Source: Anopheles merus (lineage: Eukaryota; Arthropoda; Insecta; Diptera; Culicidae). Taken from it: DNA of 64,000 nt. The notes beneath the pieces are model-generated. The model was not told the origin of the DNA, ran no database searches, and saw only the letters and a list, made by a program, of their open reading frames with translations. The position numbers and the translations under genes were made by a program. The DNA lies in the NCBI RefSeq assembly GCF_017562075.2, contig NW_024427678.1, forward strand, positions 25,360-89,359, given 5' to 3'. Within the stretch, counting starts at the first letter, position 1. Every line of letters starts with the position of its first letter. This document shows, one piece after another, positions 1 to 10,118 of the stretch.

Positions 1-453
1 TCGGTCAAGGCATTGTTTGACAGTGGAAGCAACCAAAACTTGGTGACAATAGGTTGTTACAAAAGAATCGAGGGATCACCGCTGATCGATACTTCGATGT
101 GGTTCCAGGGCTTTGGTGGCATGAGAACAAAGGCGATCGGCATGTTCACGGTGGACGTTACGGTGGATGATAACGTTTGTAGTGATGTGCGATTTTTTGT
201 GATGCCAAATGAAAGCATGCCTTACGATGCAGTATTGGGCAGAGATTCCTTGAACTATTTTGAAGTTACGATGACATCGGCGGGCGTCAAAGTCAGGCCA
301 TATGGTTCAACGGACGAAATGTTTTCTATTGTGTGTGACAATGAAGACAATTTGGATGTTTCTCCTCGATTTTCGGAAAGAGTAAAGGCGGTTATTTCGG
401 GGTACAAACCTGCGGGAAACGTGAATAGTCGTGTTGAGACGAAAAATTTTGCA
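1..453 (+). pseudogene. Retropepsin-like aspartic protease domain, 5' partial
   Basis: In frame 1 the window begins with a retroviral-type aspartic protease. The catalytic triplet DSG is at 19-27, preceded by hydrophobic residues as in the D-T/S-G family motif. The second conserved motif, VLGRD, is at 232-246 and corresponds to the ILG-type strand near the end of the domain. Such proteases act as dimers and cut the Gag-Pol polyprotein. The frame then runs through a linker and stops at 454-456. Sequence that clearly belongs to the start of RT continues in frame 2 from roughly 440-455, so the break lies there. The N-terminal side is missing because the window starts inside the domain. Confidence 0.85.
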
Positions 454-1340
454 TGACGAGACGCCTGTGCGTTCGTCGCCAAGGCGTTTTGCTCCGGGTG
501 AAAAGGCGGTGCTGGAGAAAACAATCGACGAGTGGTTAGCCGCGGGAATAATTCGAGAAAGTGAGAGTGATTTTGCGAGTCCGGTAACGTTAGCGAGAAA
601 AAAGGACGGTTCCTTACGCGTTTGTGTTGATTATCGCGAACTTAATCGAAAAATGGTTAAGGATTGTTTCCCATGAGGAACATAGAAGATCAAATCGATC
701 GCTTGAAGTCAGCCAGAGTTTTTACCACACTTGACTTGAAAAATTCGTTTTTTCATGTTCCTGTGGAAAAGTCGAGCCAGCGGTACACAGGCTTTGTTAC
801 CCACACAGGCCAGTACGAGTTTCTTAGAACGCCTTTCGGGTTGGTCAATAGTCCAGCGAGTTTCAGCCGGTTTGTAGCGGATGTGTTTCGGGAATTCATC
901 AAAGTGAGCGTGTGTGGTGTATGTGGATGATTAATAATTCCTTCATTAGATGAGGAAAGTAATTTTCAAACGTTGAAGGAATTGTTAAATGTCGCGAGTG
1001 AGAACGGTGTGCAGTTCAATTGGAAAAAATCGCAATTTTTAAAGGACGAAGTGGAGTATCTCGGGTATATGATCGCGGCGGGTGTTATCGCATAGCGCCG
1101 AGTAAGTTGCGATCGGTTCAGCTTTTTCCGGAACCGAAAAATGTGAAGCAGCTGCAAAGATTTTTGGGACTTACGAGTTACTTCCGAAAATTTATTGCTG
1201 GTTACGCGACAATTTCGAAGCCTTTGACAAGTTTGCTTCAGAAAGGTGTTGAGTTTGTGTTTGGTGAAGAGCAGCGTTCGAGTTTTGATGAGTTGAAACG
1301 GTGTTTGGTGACCGATCCGGTGTTACAAATCTACGACGAA
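440..1340 (+). pseudogene. Ty3/gypsy reverse transcriptase domain, multiply frameshifted
   Basis: This domain copies element RNA into DNA. It is spread over at least four frame segments. The first, in frame 2 (about 440-675), has the fingers motif SPVTLARKKDGSLR followed by VDYRELN. The second, in frame 1 from 673, carries motif A (LDLKNSFFHV, catalytic Asp at 733-735) and the TPFGLVNSPASF primer-grip region. The YVDD box with the two other catalytic aspartates is at 920-931 in frame 2. Frame 1 resumes at 931 and stops at 1093-1095. From 1095 frame 3 continues through the connection region, with NVKQLQRFLGLTSYFRKFI, typical of Ty3/gypsy. Breaks fall near 440-455, 670-676, 900-919, 931 and 1087-1094. 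Confidence 0.92.
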
Positions 1341-1721
1341 AGTGCCGAAAACGAGCTTCATACGGACGCGTCGAAGTACGGCTATGGTGCTGCGCTTATA
1401 CAGAAGAGCGACGACGACAAGTTTCATCCTGTTGCCTTCATGAGTCAACAAACATCAAACGCGGAGAAGAATTATAGTGCGTATCATTTGGAAGTGCTAG
1501 CGGTGGTTCGCGCTGTTGAGAAGTTTCGTGTGTATCTCTTAGGCATCAAGTTTAAGATCGTTACAGATTGTGCAGCGTTTGGGCATACTTTAAAATCGAA
1601 AGAACTGTCGGCTAGAATCGCAAGATGGGCTTTGATGCTCGAAGAGTATGAATATGAAGTCGTGCATAGGCCAGGTCCATCGATGAAGCATGTGGATGCG
1701 TTGAGCAGGGCACCGGGATGA
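1341..1721 (+). pseudogene. RNase H domain of the Ty3/gypsy element
   Basis: RNase H removes the RNA strand during reverse transcription. This is the best preserved part of the element: it stays in frame 3 for its whole length, joined to the RT connection region upstream. The four acidic active-site residues can all be placed: Asp of HTDAS at 1365-1367, Glu of YHLEVLAVV at 1491-1493, Asp of KIVTDC at 1566-1568, and Asp of HVDALSR at 1695-1697. The HVDALSR ending is characteristic of Ty3/gypsy RNase H. The frame ends at a TGA at 1719-1721, while sequence that looks like the continuation starts in frame 2 at 1718, so this stop probably reflects a one-base loss and not a natural protein end. Confidence 0.92.
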
Positions 1722-2796
1722 TTGTGAAAAGCGATCCTATGATAGAAGCGATCAGAAAAATGCAACAAAGTGACGAGCGTGCGAAGGCAATATTGAATTG
1801 TTGAAAACACAACCTTTTGAAGATTTGTCGTGTGTGATGGGCTGCTGATGAAAGTAGTGAAAGGTAGGAAGTGATTGTGGTACCATCGGAAATGCAAGCG
1901 ATTTGATACGTAGGATACACGAAAAGGGTCATTTAGGAGCTCGTAAGATAGAGGGTATTATCGAACAGGAGTTTTACATTCCAAACGCGAGTGAGAAAAT
2001 AAAACAAACGATTGAGTGTTGTGTGAAATGTATCCTCGCAGAGCGTAAAAGGGAAAAGTTGACGGTTTATTATACCCAATCGCGAAAGGTGACGTTCCGT
2101 TAGACACGTATCACGTAGACCATTTGGGTCCAATGGACATTACAGAGAAAGGTATAAATATTTGTTTGTGGTAGTTGATGCGTTTAGTAAGTACACTTGG
2201 ATATATCCTACTAAAACGACGAATTCATTGAAGTAATTCAGCGATTAACGACACAGAGCGAGGCATTTGGTAATCCAAGGCGTATTATAAGCGATAAAGG
2301 GGCTGCGTTTACGTCAAACGATTTAAGCGGTATTGTGAGGATCAGGATATCGAGCGTGTGGAAGTTACAACAGGTGTTCCGCGCGGGAACGGGCAGGTAG
2401 AGAGGGTAAATCAAGTGATTATTGCTATGTGCGAAAGATGAGTGTAAACGATCCCGCGAAGTGGTATAAGCACGTTGCCAATATTCAGCGGTGGATTAAT
2501 TCTAGCCCACATCAAAGCATCGGTGTTACCTTTTGAAGCGATGTTTGGGGTACCGATGAGACACGAAGGAGATTTACGACTAGGTGAGCTGATGGAAGAA
2601 ATTCGAGTGGCTCAACATCACGATCAACGAGAGCAGACGCGAGCTGGTGCCAGGGTTTCTATCGAGAAAGCCCAAGAAGAACAACGGAGATCGTACGACT
2701 TACGAGCGCGGTCGGCTACAACTTATCGCGAAGGCGACCTGGTGGTGATTAAGCGGACGCAGTTCGGGCCTGGAAGGAAGTACGCGGCTGAGTACC
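1718..2796 (+). pseudogene. Integrase, frameshifted and truncated at its C-terminus
   Basis: Integrase joins the cDNA copy to host DNA. After a poorly readable stretch (1718-1900, at least two frame changes), the N-terminal HHCC zinc-binding module is clear in frame 1 at 1903-2100: H-x3-H (HEKGH) and later C-x2-C (CVKC). The DDE core follows in changing frames: first Asp at 2118-2120 (HVDHLGPMD), second Asp at 2293-2295 (SDKGAAF), Glu at 2400-2402 (GNGQVERVN). Allowing for one lost base between the last two, the spacing is 35 residues, the usual DD35E. From about 2508, frame 3 carries the end of the core (PFEAMFGVP) and the start of the C-terminal region (GDLVVIKRTQFGPG). It is cut at 2796 by the LINE A-tail. 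Confidence 0.9.
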
Positions 2797-2820
2797 TTTT
2801 TTTTTTTTTTTTTTTTTTTT
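2797..2820 (-). other. Poly(A) tail of the LINE (24 T on the + strand)
   Basis: There are 24 consecutive T on the + strand, directly between the gypsy integrase sequence and the LINE 3' UTR. On the LINE's own strand this is a terminal A-tract, which fixes the element's orientation and the exact 3' boundary. The tract is uninterrupted, which on its own suggests a fairly young insertion, although homopolymer length is poorly determined by long-read sequencing. Confidence 0.93.
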
Positions 2821-3230
2821 GTTAACGAAGAGTGAGCATATCCATCCCCCTCTCCGACTTACCCAACCCGGCCGGTACGCTGTGGTGCGTATTACTTCAT
2901 GCGGAGTCGTGTGTGCGGTTGCACCCTGGCTCACGACGCATTTCTGCGGCGATCTGGTCTGCTGATGCTGCTTATTACGCTGCTTTCCGTGGTGCGACGC
3001 GGTCCCTGTGATCCTATCGCCACACACTTCGGGTGGGCAAGGGGGGTCTGCATCGTTGGTCACCACTCCAAGCACGTAAGGCAGTACTCCTGAAATGAAA
3101 TTGGATAGGGGAAACAAGAAAACAGAAAGAGATAGAAACAGCTGAAAATAGAAGAGAGAAGAGAAAAAGAAAGCTGGAAAGAAACGAAAGGAAGAAGAAA
3201 GATTAGTAACTTTCCAGCTTACGGTGGCCC
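2821..3230 (-). other. LINE 3' untranslated region with a pyrimidine-rich segment
   Basis: This stretch of about 410 bases lies between the end of recognisable LINE coding sequence and the A-tail. No coding motif is seen in any frame. Its most distinct feature is 3092-3206, almost entirely A and G on the + strand (so C and T on the element's strand). The rest is GC-richer and unremarkable. It is most likely the LINE 3' UTR, which in this class is recognised by the element's own RT. The exact end of the coding region is uncertain because of the frameshifts nearby. Confidence 0.6.
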
Positions 3231-4300
3231 TTGTGGCACGGGTTTGTGCCGTGCCGCAGGGCTGAAGGACCGCCATTTGCGTCCCTCGCCCGCCGTCTGG
3301 CCCGCCTGCGTCGCCTTGCCGTTGGTGGACGCTCGACATCCATCTCGCTTGGAGAGTGGAGAAGATTGTCCTGGCGGCGGCGCGGACGGCCTCCACGTAT
3401 CGCTGCGGGTGCACATTTCCGCGACAATGTTATCCATTGTTACTCGGGGAATGGCCACCGCTGCTGCATCTCGTTCCGGATCCGATCGAACCGTGGACAG
3501 TGGAACAGCACGTGTTCCACGTCTTCCACGGCGTCCCCACATTCGGGGCAGTTGGGCGAGCCATCCAGGATGCCTTTCTCGACGAAATAGGAGCGCAAGA
3601 ACCCGTGCCCCGTGAGGAGCTGGGTGAGGAAAAAGTCGACTTCCCATGCTTGCGGCTGACCAGAGATTAATGTCTGGGATCAGTCTCCTCGTCTTCAATC
3701 CTGGTGCTCCTGGTTGCCCTGCACCCGTTGTCCACTGGTCCTGCCAGCGCCTCATCGTTTCCTCCCGTTGTCGCTTCCGTATGTCCGATTGAACGCCACC
3801 ACTCGCTACCTTTTCGTCGTGGCAGCGGATATCTCCTGCATGAGGAGGACTAACGGGGTGGTGTTGGCGACAACGCAAGCGGCGTCATAGGATACGGTCT
3901 GGAAGGCGCTGGCGACTCGGAGAGCCCCCGGTCGATGCGCCCTTTGGACCGATTTGCGATGGGTCTCCTTGTCGAGGACCCATCGCCCCCAGGTGGCAAA
4001 TCCGTATCGGATGATACTGTTGCCGACGTTTACGAGCTGTCTCCTACTGCGGCTCTTAGGACCACGCTTATTCGGCATCAGGCAGGTCAAGGCATTCGTA
4101 ATCCGTGAAGCCTTATTGACCACCCTCTCCAGATGCCGGCTGTGGTGCTGTTTGCGACAGAGGTCCACTCCAGGTATTTCAGCGTTTCCGTGGATTGGAT
4201 CGAGTGACCCCCGCCGCTTGTAGCTATGCTAGCGCGGGCATGATGGGTACAAAGATCATGAACCCGGTCTTTTGGTGGGCAAGTTCCAAACCGACTCCTT
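3230..4300 (-). pseudogene. LINE ORF2 C-terminal region with CCHC zinc knuckle, broken
   Basis: Downstream of RT the reverse strand carries the thumb and C-terminal part of an R1-type ORF2 protein. Around 3815-4020 are motifs typical of this region, such as RVASAFQTVSYDAA followed by a hydrophobic VVANTTPLVLL run. The zinc knuckle reads CPECG...EHVLFHC and spans 3550 down to 3497 with spacing C-x2-C-x8-H-x4-C. CCHC knuckles after RT are usual in R1, I and related clades and help bind nucleic acid. Soon after the knuckle the frame meets a TAA at about 3448-3446, and similar-looking coding sequence resumes in another frame (TMDNIVAEM, then AVRAAARTI) until about 3270. The frame also changes between 3550 and 4300. 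Confidence 0.85.
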
Positions 4301-4880
4301 GCAACCACCGCTCGATCCTCTCCAGGTTAGCCGTTGCTAACGCGCTGACCTGTTCCGTGTCCTTCCCAAAAATGTGAAGGCCACGTCGTCAGCAAACCCG
4401 ATGATGTCCGCTCGTAGTCCTTCGAGCGGCAAGCGGAGTAGGTCGTCATACATGACGTTCCACAGTGTTGGTCCTAGAACCGAACCCTGAGGAACGCCAG
4501 CAGATACAGTCCTCGACACTACTCCTTCATCCGTATCGTAGTGGAGCGTTCGGCCAATAAATAGTTCCGCAGCAACGCCTGCAAATAAGGCGGAGTGTTT
4601 TTACGCTGCAGAGCTTGGCCGATCGCTGTCCAGTTTGCCGAGTTGAAGGCATTCCGGACGTCCACCGTTACCACCGCACAGAGGCGATCCCCCTTTCGCT
4701 TTTTATCAAGAGCAACTTTCCCGTTATCCATCACCCGAGTGATGGCATCCACGGTCGAACGCCCTTTACGGAAACCGTATTGGGCATCCGAAAGTCCCCC
4801 CGTTGACTCTAGGTGGGTTGTCAGCCTCGCTGATGCAATCAACCGTTCAAAATTTTCCCCAACACACTCAGCAAGCAAAT
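4300..4880 (-). pseudogene. LINE reverse transcriptase core, frameshifted
   Basis: The RT core of the LINE reads on the reverse strand from about 4880 to 4300. In order it shows LSDAQYGFRKGRSTVDAI, then motif A (VTVDVRNAFNSANW, catalytic Asp codon at 4660-4662), motif B (GVPQGSVLGPTLWN, about 4440-4500) and motif C FADD at 4385-4396. The three catalytic aspartates are present. The domain is split between two frames near 4519, so this copy cannot make active RT as written. QYGFRKGRST and GVPQGSVLGP are diagnostic of non-LTR retrotransposons and differ clearly from the gypsy RT at 440-1340. RT of this type copies element RNA at a nicked chromosomal target. Confidence 0.93.
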
Positions 4881-5489
4881 GGGCCGGTATGACGAGGGCT
4901 CCCCAGGTGGTTTCCCCGATTGGTAAGCAGCACCAGTTGCTGCCGCTTCCATGATCGGGGAAAGTGCCTCCTCCAGTAGCTGCTTATAGCTTTTGGCAAA
5001 AAAACGGCAGGAAAGCCATAATTGCCGCAGTTGCAGCCATATTCGGAATATTGTCGTCCCCTGGAGCTTTCTGGGTTGAGTGAGCGGGCATCTCCTTCAA
5101 CTCTTCCGCCAACTCCTCCTCCGAGACCGGATCCATTGGATCCCCACCTACTTCCGTCTCGGGCCACTCCATCGGGGGACGCTCGGAAAGAGCTCATCAC
5201 GATGACTGGAGCTTATTAGCATCCCGTTCCATCGGGACCCGAGCTCCTTCCCACTGCTGCTTGCGGATTTGGTACGCAGGCCAAAGCCGTGCGGTTCCAA
5301 TTGTTCCGGCAAATCCTGCTTGTGTTGTCCTTGCTGAGCTTGACGGCCCGTTCCAGGGCAGCGCGTGCGTCCGACTTCATTTGACGCCTTTCCCGCGCTG
5401 CTCCTCGGTCCGGGCCCGGTGAACCGCCGTTTCATTCCATGAAAATGGCTGCGCAACCGATCAATCTCGGAGTCCACCAATAAACTGGA
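4881..5489 (-). pseudogene. LINE ORF2 segment upstream of RT, 5' truncated
   Basis: This reverse-strand stretch is the linker between the missing endonuclease and RT. A recognisable piece at about 5170-5050 reads PVSEEELAEELKEMPAHSTQKAPGDD, split across frames further on. It matches the acidic/KAPGxD segment that precedes RT in R1-like and other LINEs. Further 5' (5230-5489) the sequence is rich in basic and polar residues in more than one frame, as expected for the linker, but no firm motif can be named. The element ends at about 5489, where satellite sequence begins; the endonuclease is absent. Confidence 0.65.
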
Positions 5490-8400
5490 CTTCTTGAATA
5501 ACCAAACCAAAGCCCTGGAACACAATAAATAAGGATCTTGGCGATGAAAAAGTCTCAAAATGGTCATAGTGCACTAAATAACGCATGCTAAAATTGATAG
5601 GTTTTCCGATAAAATGCATTCAGACCCATTTACAAGACTATCCTCGATTTAATCGTAGAACCCATGTGTTGCGGCTTTAGAAGACCGCTTCAATACCTTT
5701 CCAAAACTGTCTTAAATCGTCTCGCTAGGACACATGGTACGAATTATGGCCATTTGAAGGAATGTCCAACTTTCCCATCCATCCATATGGCCAGGTTGAA
5801 ATTTGACGAAAATGCAAGGTCACCATTATCGTTCTTATATCATTGAGGCTTCTTGAATAACCAAACCAAAGCCCTGGAACACAATAATAAGGATCTTGGC
5901 GATGAAAAGTCTCAAAATGGGTCATAGTGCACTATATACGCATGCTAAAATTGATAGGTTTTCCCGAGTAAAATGCATTCAAGCCCATTTACAAGACTAT
6001 CCGTGAGTTTAATCGTAGAACCCATGTGCGGCTTTAGAAGACCGCTTCAATACCTTTCCAAACTGTCTTAATCGTCTCGCTGGACACATGGTTACGAAGT
6101 TATGGCCATTTTGAAGGAATGTCCAACTTTCCCCTCCATCCATATGGCCATGGTTAAATTTTGACGAAAATGCAAGTCAACCATTATCGTTCTTATATCA
6201 TTGAGGCTTCTTGAATAACCAACCAAAGCCCTGGAACACAATAATAAGGATCTTGGCGATGAAAAAGTCTCAAAATGGGTCATAGTGCACTATATACGCA
6301 TGCTAAAATTGATAGTTTTCCCGAGTAAAATGCATTCAGAGCCCATTTACAAGACTATCCGTGAGTTTAATCGTAGAACCCATGTGCGGCTTTAGAAGAC
6401 CGCTTCAATACCTTTCCAAAACTGTCTTAATCGTCTCGCTAGGACACATGGTTACGAGTTATGGCCATTTGAAGGAATGTCCAACTTTCCCCTCCATCCA
6501 TATGGCCATGGTTGAAATTTTGACGAAAATGCAAGGTCAACCATTATCGTTCTTATATCATTGAGGCTTCTTGAATAACCAACCAAAGCCCTGGAACACA
6601 ATAATAAGGATCTTGGCGATGAAAAAGTCTCAAAATGGGTCATAGTGCTATATACGCATGCTAAAATTGATATTTTTCCCCGATAAAAATGCATTCAGAG
6701 CCCATTTACAAGACTATCCGTGATTTAATCGTAGAACCCATGTGCGGCTTTAGAAGACCGCTTCAATACCTTTCCAAAACTGTCTTAATCGTCTCGCTAG
6801 GACACAATGGTTACGAAGTTATGGCCATTTGAAGGAATGTCCACTTTCCCATCCATCATAAATGGCCATGGTTGAAATTTTGACGAAATGCAAGGTCAAC
6901 CATTACGTTCTATATATCTTGAGGCTTTCTTGAATAACCAACCAAAGCCCTGGAACACAATAATAAGATCTTGGCGATGAAAAGTCTCAAAATGGGTCCA
7001 TAGTGCACTATATACGCATGCTAAATTGATAGTTTTCCCGAGTAAAATGCATTCAGAGCCCATTTACAAGACTATCCGTGAGTTTTAATCGTAGAACCCC
7101 AGTGCGGCTTTAGAAGACCGCTTCAATACCTTTCCAAAACTGTCTTAATCGTCTCGCTAGGACACTGTTACGAAGTTATGGCCATTTGAAGGAATGTCCA
7201 ACTTTCCCATCCCATCCATATGGCCATGGTTGAAATTTTGACGAAAATGCAAGGTCAACCATTATCGTTCTTATATCATTGAGGCTTTCTTGAATAACCA
7301 AACCAAAGCCCTGGAACACAATAATAAGATCTTGGCGATGAAAAGTCTCAAAATGGGTCATAGTGCACTATATACGCATGCTAAAATTGATAGTTTTCCC
7401 CCGAGTAAAATGCATCAGAGCCCATTTACAAGACTATCCGTGATTTAATCGTAGAACCCATGTGCGGCTTTAGAAGACCGCTTCAATACCTTTCCAAAAC
7501 TGTCTTAATCGTCTCGCTAGGACACATGTTTACGAAGTTATGGCCATTTGAAGGAATGTCCAACTTTCCCATCCATCCATATGGCCATGGTTGAAATTTT
7601 GACGAAAATGCAAGGTCACCATTATCGTTCTTATATCATTGAGGCTTCTTGAATAACCAAACCAAAGCCCTGGAACACAATAATAAGGATCTTGGCGATG
7701 AAAAGTCTCAAAATGGGTCATAGTGCACTATATAGCATGCTAAAATTGATAGGTTTTCCCGAGTAAAATGCATTCAGAGCCCATTTACAAGACTATCCGT
7801 GAGTTTAATCGTAGAACCCATGTGCGGCTTTAGAAGACCGCTTCAATACCTTTCCAAAACTGTCTTAATCGTCTCGCTAGGACACATGGTTACGAAGTTA
7901 TGGCCATTTGAAGGAATGTCCAACTTTCCCCTCCATCCATATGGCCATGGTTGAAATTTTGACGAAAATGCAAGGTCAACCATTATCGTTCTTATATCAT
8001 TGAGGCTTCTTGAATAACCAAACCAAAGCCCTGGAACACAATAATAAGGATCTTGGCGATGAAAAGTCTCAAATGGGTCATAGTGCACTATATACGCATG
8101 CTAAAATTGATAGGTTTTCCCGAGTAAAATGCATTCAGAGCCCATTTACAAGACTATCCGTGAGTTTAATCGTAGAACCCATGTGCGGCTTTAGAAGACC
8201 GCTTCAATACCTTTCCAAAACTGTCTTAATCGTCTCGCTAGGACACATGGTTACGAAGTTATGGCCATTTGAAGGAATGTCCAACTTTCCCATCCATCCA
8301 TATGGCCATGGTTGAAATTTTGACGAAAATGCAAGGTCAACCATTATCGTTCTTATATCATTGAGGCTTCTTGAATAACCAAACCAAAGCCCTGGAACAC

Positions 8401-9510
8401 AATAATAAGGATCTTGGCGATGAAAAAGTCTCAAAATGGGTCATAGTGCACTATATACGCATGCTAAAATTGATAGTTTTTCCCGAGTAAAATGCATTCA
8501 GAGCCCATTTACAAGACTATCCGTGAGTTTAATCGTAGAACCCATGTGCGGCTTTAGAAGACCGCTTCAATACCTTTCCAAAACTGTCTTAATCGTCTCG
8601 CTAGGACACATGGTTACGAAGTTATGGCCATTTGAAGGAATGTCCAACTTTCCCATCCATCCATATGGCCATGGTTGAAATTTTGACGAAAATGCAAGGT
8701 CAACCATTATCGTTCTTATATCATTGAGGCTTCTTGAATAACCAAACCAAAGCCCTGGAACACAATAATAAGGATCTTGGCGATGAAAAAGTCTCAAAAT
8801 GGGTCATAGTGCACTATATACGCATGCTAAAATTGATAGGTTTTCCCGAGTAAAATGCATTCAGAGCCCATTTACAAGACTATCCGTGAGTTTAATCGTA
8901 GAACCCATGTGCGGCTTTAGAAGACCGCTTCAATACCTTTCCAAAACTGTCTTAATCGTCTCGCTAGGACACATGTTACGAAGTTATGGCCATTTGAAGG
9001 AATGTCCAACTTTCCCATCCATCCATATGGCCATGGTTGAAATTTTGACGAAAATGCAAGGTCAACCATTATCGTTCTTATATCATTGAGGCTTCTTGAA
9101 TAACCAACCAAAGCCCTGGAACACAATAATAAGGATCTTGGCGATGAAAAAGTCTCAAAATGGGTCATAGTGCACTATATACGCATGCTAAAATTGATAG
9201 GTTTTCCCGAGTAAAATGCATTCAGAGCCCATTTACAAGACTATCCGTGAGTTTAATCGTAGAACCCATGTGCGGCTTTAGAAGACCGCTTCAATACCTT
9301 TCCAAAACTGTCTTAATCGTCTCGCTAGGACACATGGTTACGAAGTTATGGCCATTTGAAGGAATGTCCAACTTTCCCATCCATCCATATGGCCATGGTT
9401 GAAATTTTGACGAAAATGCAAGGTCAACCATTATCGTTCTTATATCATTGAGGCTTCTTGAATAACCAAACCAAAGCCCTGGAACACAATAATAAGATCT
9501 TGGCGATGAA
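5490..9510. repeat. Left flank of the satellite array: irregular, indel-bearing monomers
   Basis: About 11 monomers adjoin the LINE. Successive anchor spacings from 5512 are 359, 357, 360, 359, 361, 359, 361, 361, 363, 361, 363 and 361 bp, so units are short or exact, never long, and become regular towards the core. Most differences from the core unit are one-base deletions in runs of A, T, C or G, for example at 6219-6224, 8973, 9106, 9494 and 9510. A few are substitutions, such as G to T near 8477 and A to C at 6134, 6492 and 7931. The last difference I see is near 9510. Confidence 0.92.
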
Positions 9511-9890
9511 AAGTCTCAAAATGGGTCATAGTGCACTATATACGCATGCTAAAATTGATAGGTTTTCCCGAGTAAAATGCATTCAGAGCCCATTTACAAG
9601 ACTATCCGTGAGTTTAATCGTAGAACCCATGTGCGGCTTTAGAAGACCGCTTCAATACCTTTCCAAAACTGTCTTAATCGTCTCGCTAGGACACATGGTT
9701 ACGAAGTTATGGCCATTTGAAGGAATGTCCAACTTTCCCATCCATCCATATGGCCATGGTTGAAATTTTGACGAAAATGCAAGGTCAACCATTATCGTTC
9801 TTATATCATTGAGGCTTCTTGAATAACCAAACCAAAGCCCTGGAACACAATAATAAGGATCTTGGCGATGAAAAAGTCTCAAAATGGGTC

Positions 9891-9902
9891 ATAGTGCACT
9901 AT
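9891..9902. repeat. 12-bp perfect palindrome ATAGTGCACTAT, once per monomer
   Basis: The sequence ATAGTGCACTAT equals its own reverse complement and occurs in each core monomer; the first core copies are given here as an example. The bases just outside (C and A) do not extend the symmetry. It could extrude as a short cruciform or be a homodimeric protein site. It is damaged in some flank units, for example near 6647 and near 61428. Confidence 0.85.
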
Positions 9903-10118
9903 ATACGCATGCTAAAATTGATAGGTTTTCCCGAGTAAAATGCATTCAGAGCCCATTTACAAGACTATCCGTGAGTTTAATCGTAGAACCCATGTGCGGC
10001 TTTAGAAGACCGCTTCAATACCTTTCCAAAACTGTCTTAATCGTCTCGCTAGGACACATGGTTACGAAGTTATGGCCATTTGAAGGAATGTCCAACTTTC
10101 CCATCCATCCATATGGCC

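Larger units (their letters stand above)
1..2796 (+). mobile_element. Partial Ty3/gypsy LTR retrotransposon (pol region), broken
   Basis: Read 5' to 3' on the + strand, the order is aspartic protease, reverse transcriptase, RNase H, integrase, which is the Ty3/gypsy order (in Ty1/copia the integrase precedes RT). The element copies its RNA into DNA and integrates it in the host nucleus. The window opens already inside protease, so gag, primer-binding site and 5' LTR lie upstream or are lost. The right end is cut inside the integrase C-terminal region at 2796 by the A-tail of an opposite-strand LINE; no polypurine tract, 3' LTR or envelope gene follows. The reading frame changes about a dozen times, nearly always in the sense of one or two missing bases, so no polyprotein could be made from this copy as written. 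The lineage within Ty3/gypsy is not assigned; the style resembles insect elements. Confidence 0.93.
2797..5489 (-). mobile_element. 5'-truncated R1-clade-like non-LTR retrotransposon (LINE)
   Basis: This element reads on the - strand, so its 3' end is at 2797 and its truncated 5' end at about 5489. Visible parts in element order are the region before RT (5489-4880), RT (4880-4300), the C-terminal region with a CCHC zinc knuckle (4300-3230), a 3' UTR (3230-2821) and a 24-base A-tail (2820-2797). No apurinic-type endonuclease and no ORF1 are present, the usual outcome of incomplete target-primed reverse transcription. R1-clade membership rests on the RT motifs and the residues around the CCHC knuckle; other I/R1-group clades are possible. 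The ORF is broken by several frameshifts and one in-frame stop. The element joins gypsy sequence at its 3' end but satellite at its 5' end. Confidence 0.9.

Noticed and set aside
1484..2133. Reverse-strand open frames of 66-137 codons opposite the gypsy RNase H and integrase
   Set aside because: They are antisense to clearly recognised pol domains and show no motif of their own.
3092..3206. Purine-rich tract as a gypsy polypurine tract or regulatory GAGA element
   Set aside because: It lies within the LINE 3' UTR, on the far side of the A-tail from the gypsy element, so it cannot be that element's polypurine tract. No factor site can be claimed from composition alone.
3231..3670. Several overlapping open frames of 100-220 codons on both strands in GC-rich DNA
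   Set aside because: They are out-of-frame readings of the LINE ORF2 C-terminal region; only the frame with the CCHC knuckle and its neighbours shows family motifs.
9920..9960. CENP-B-box-like match on the - strand (ACT-CGGG half at the CCCGAGT segment)
   Set aside because: Seven of nine fixed positions match, but about one such match per monomer is expected by chance over both strands, and the TTCG half is wrong. A second partial match near GACGAAAATG has the TTCG half but lacks CGGG.
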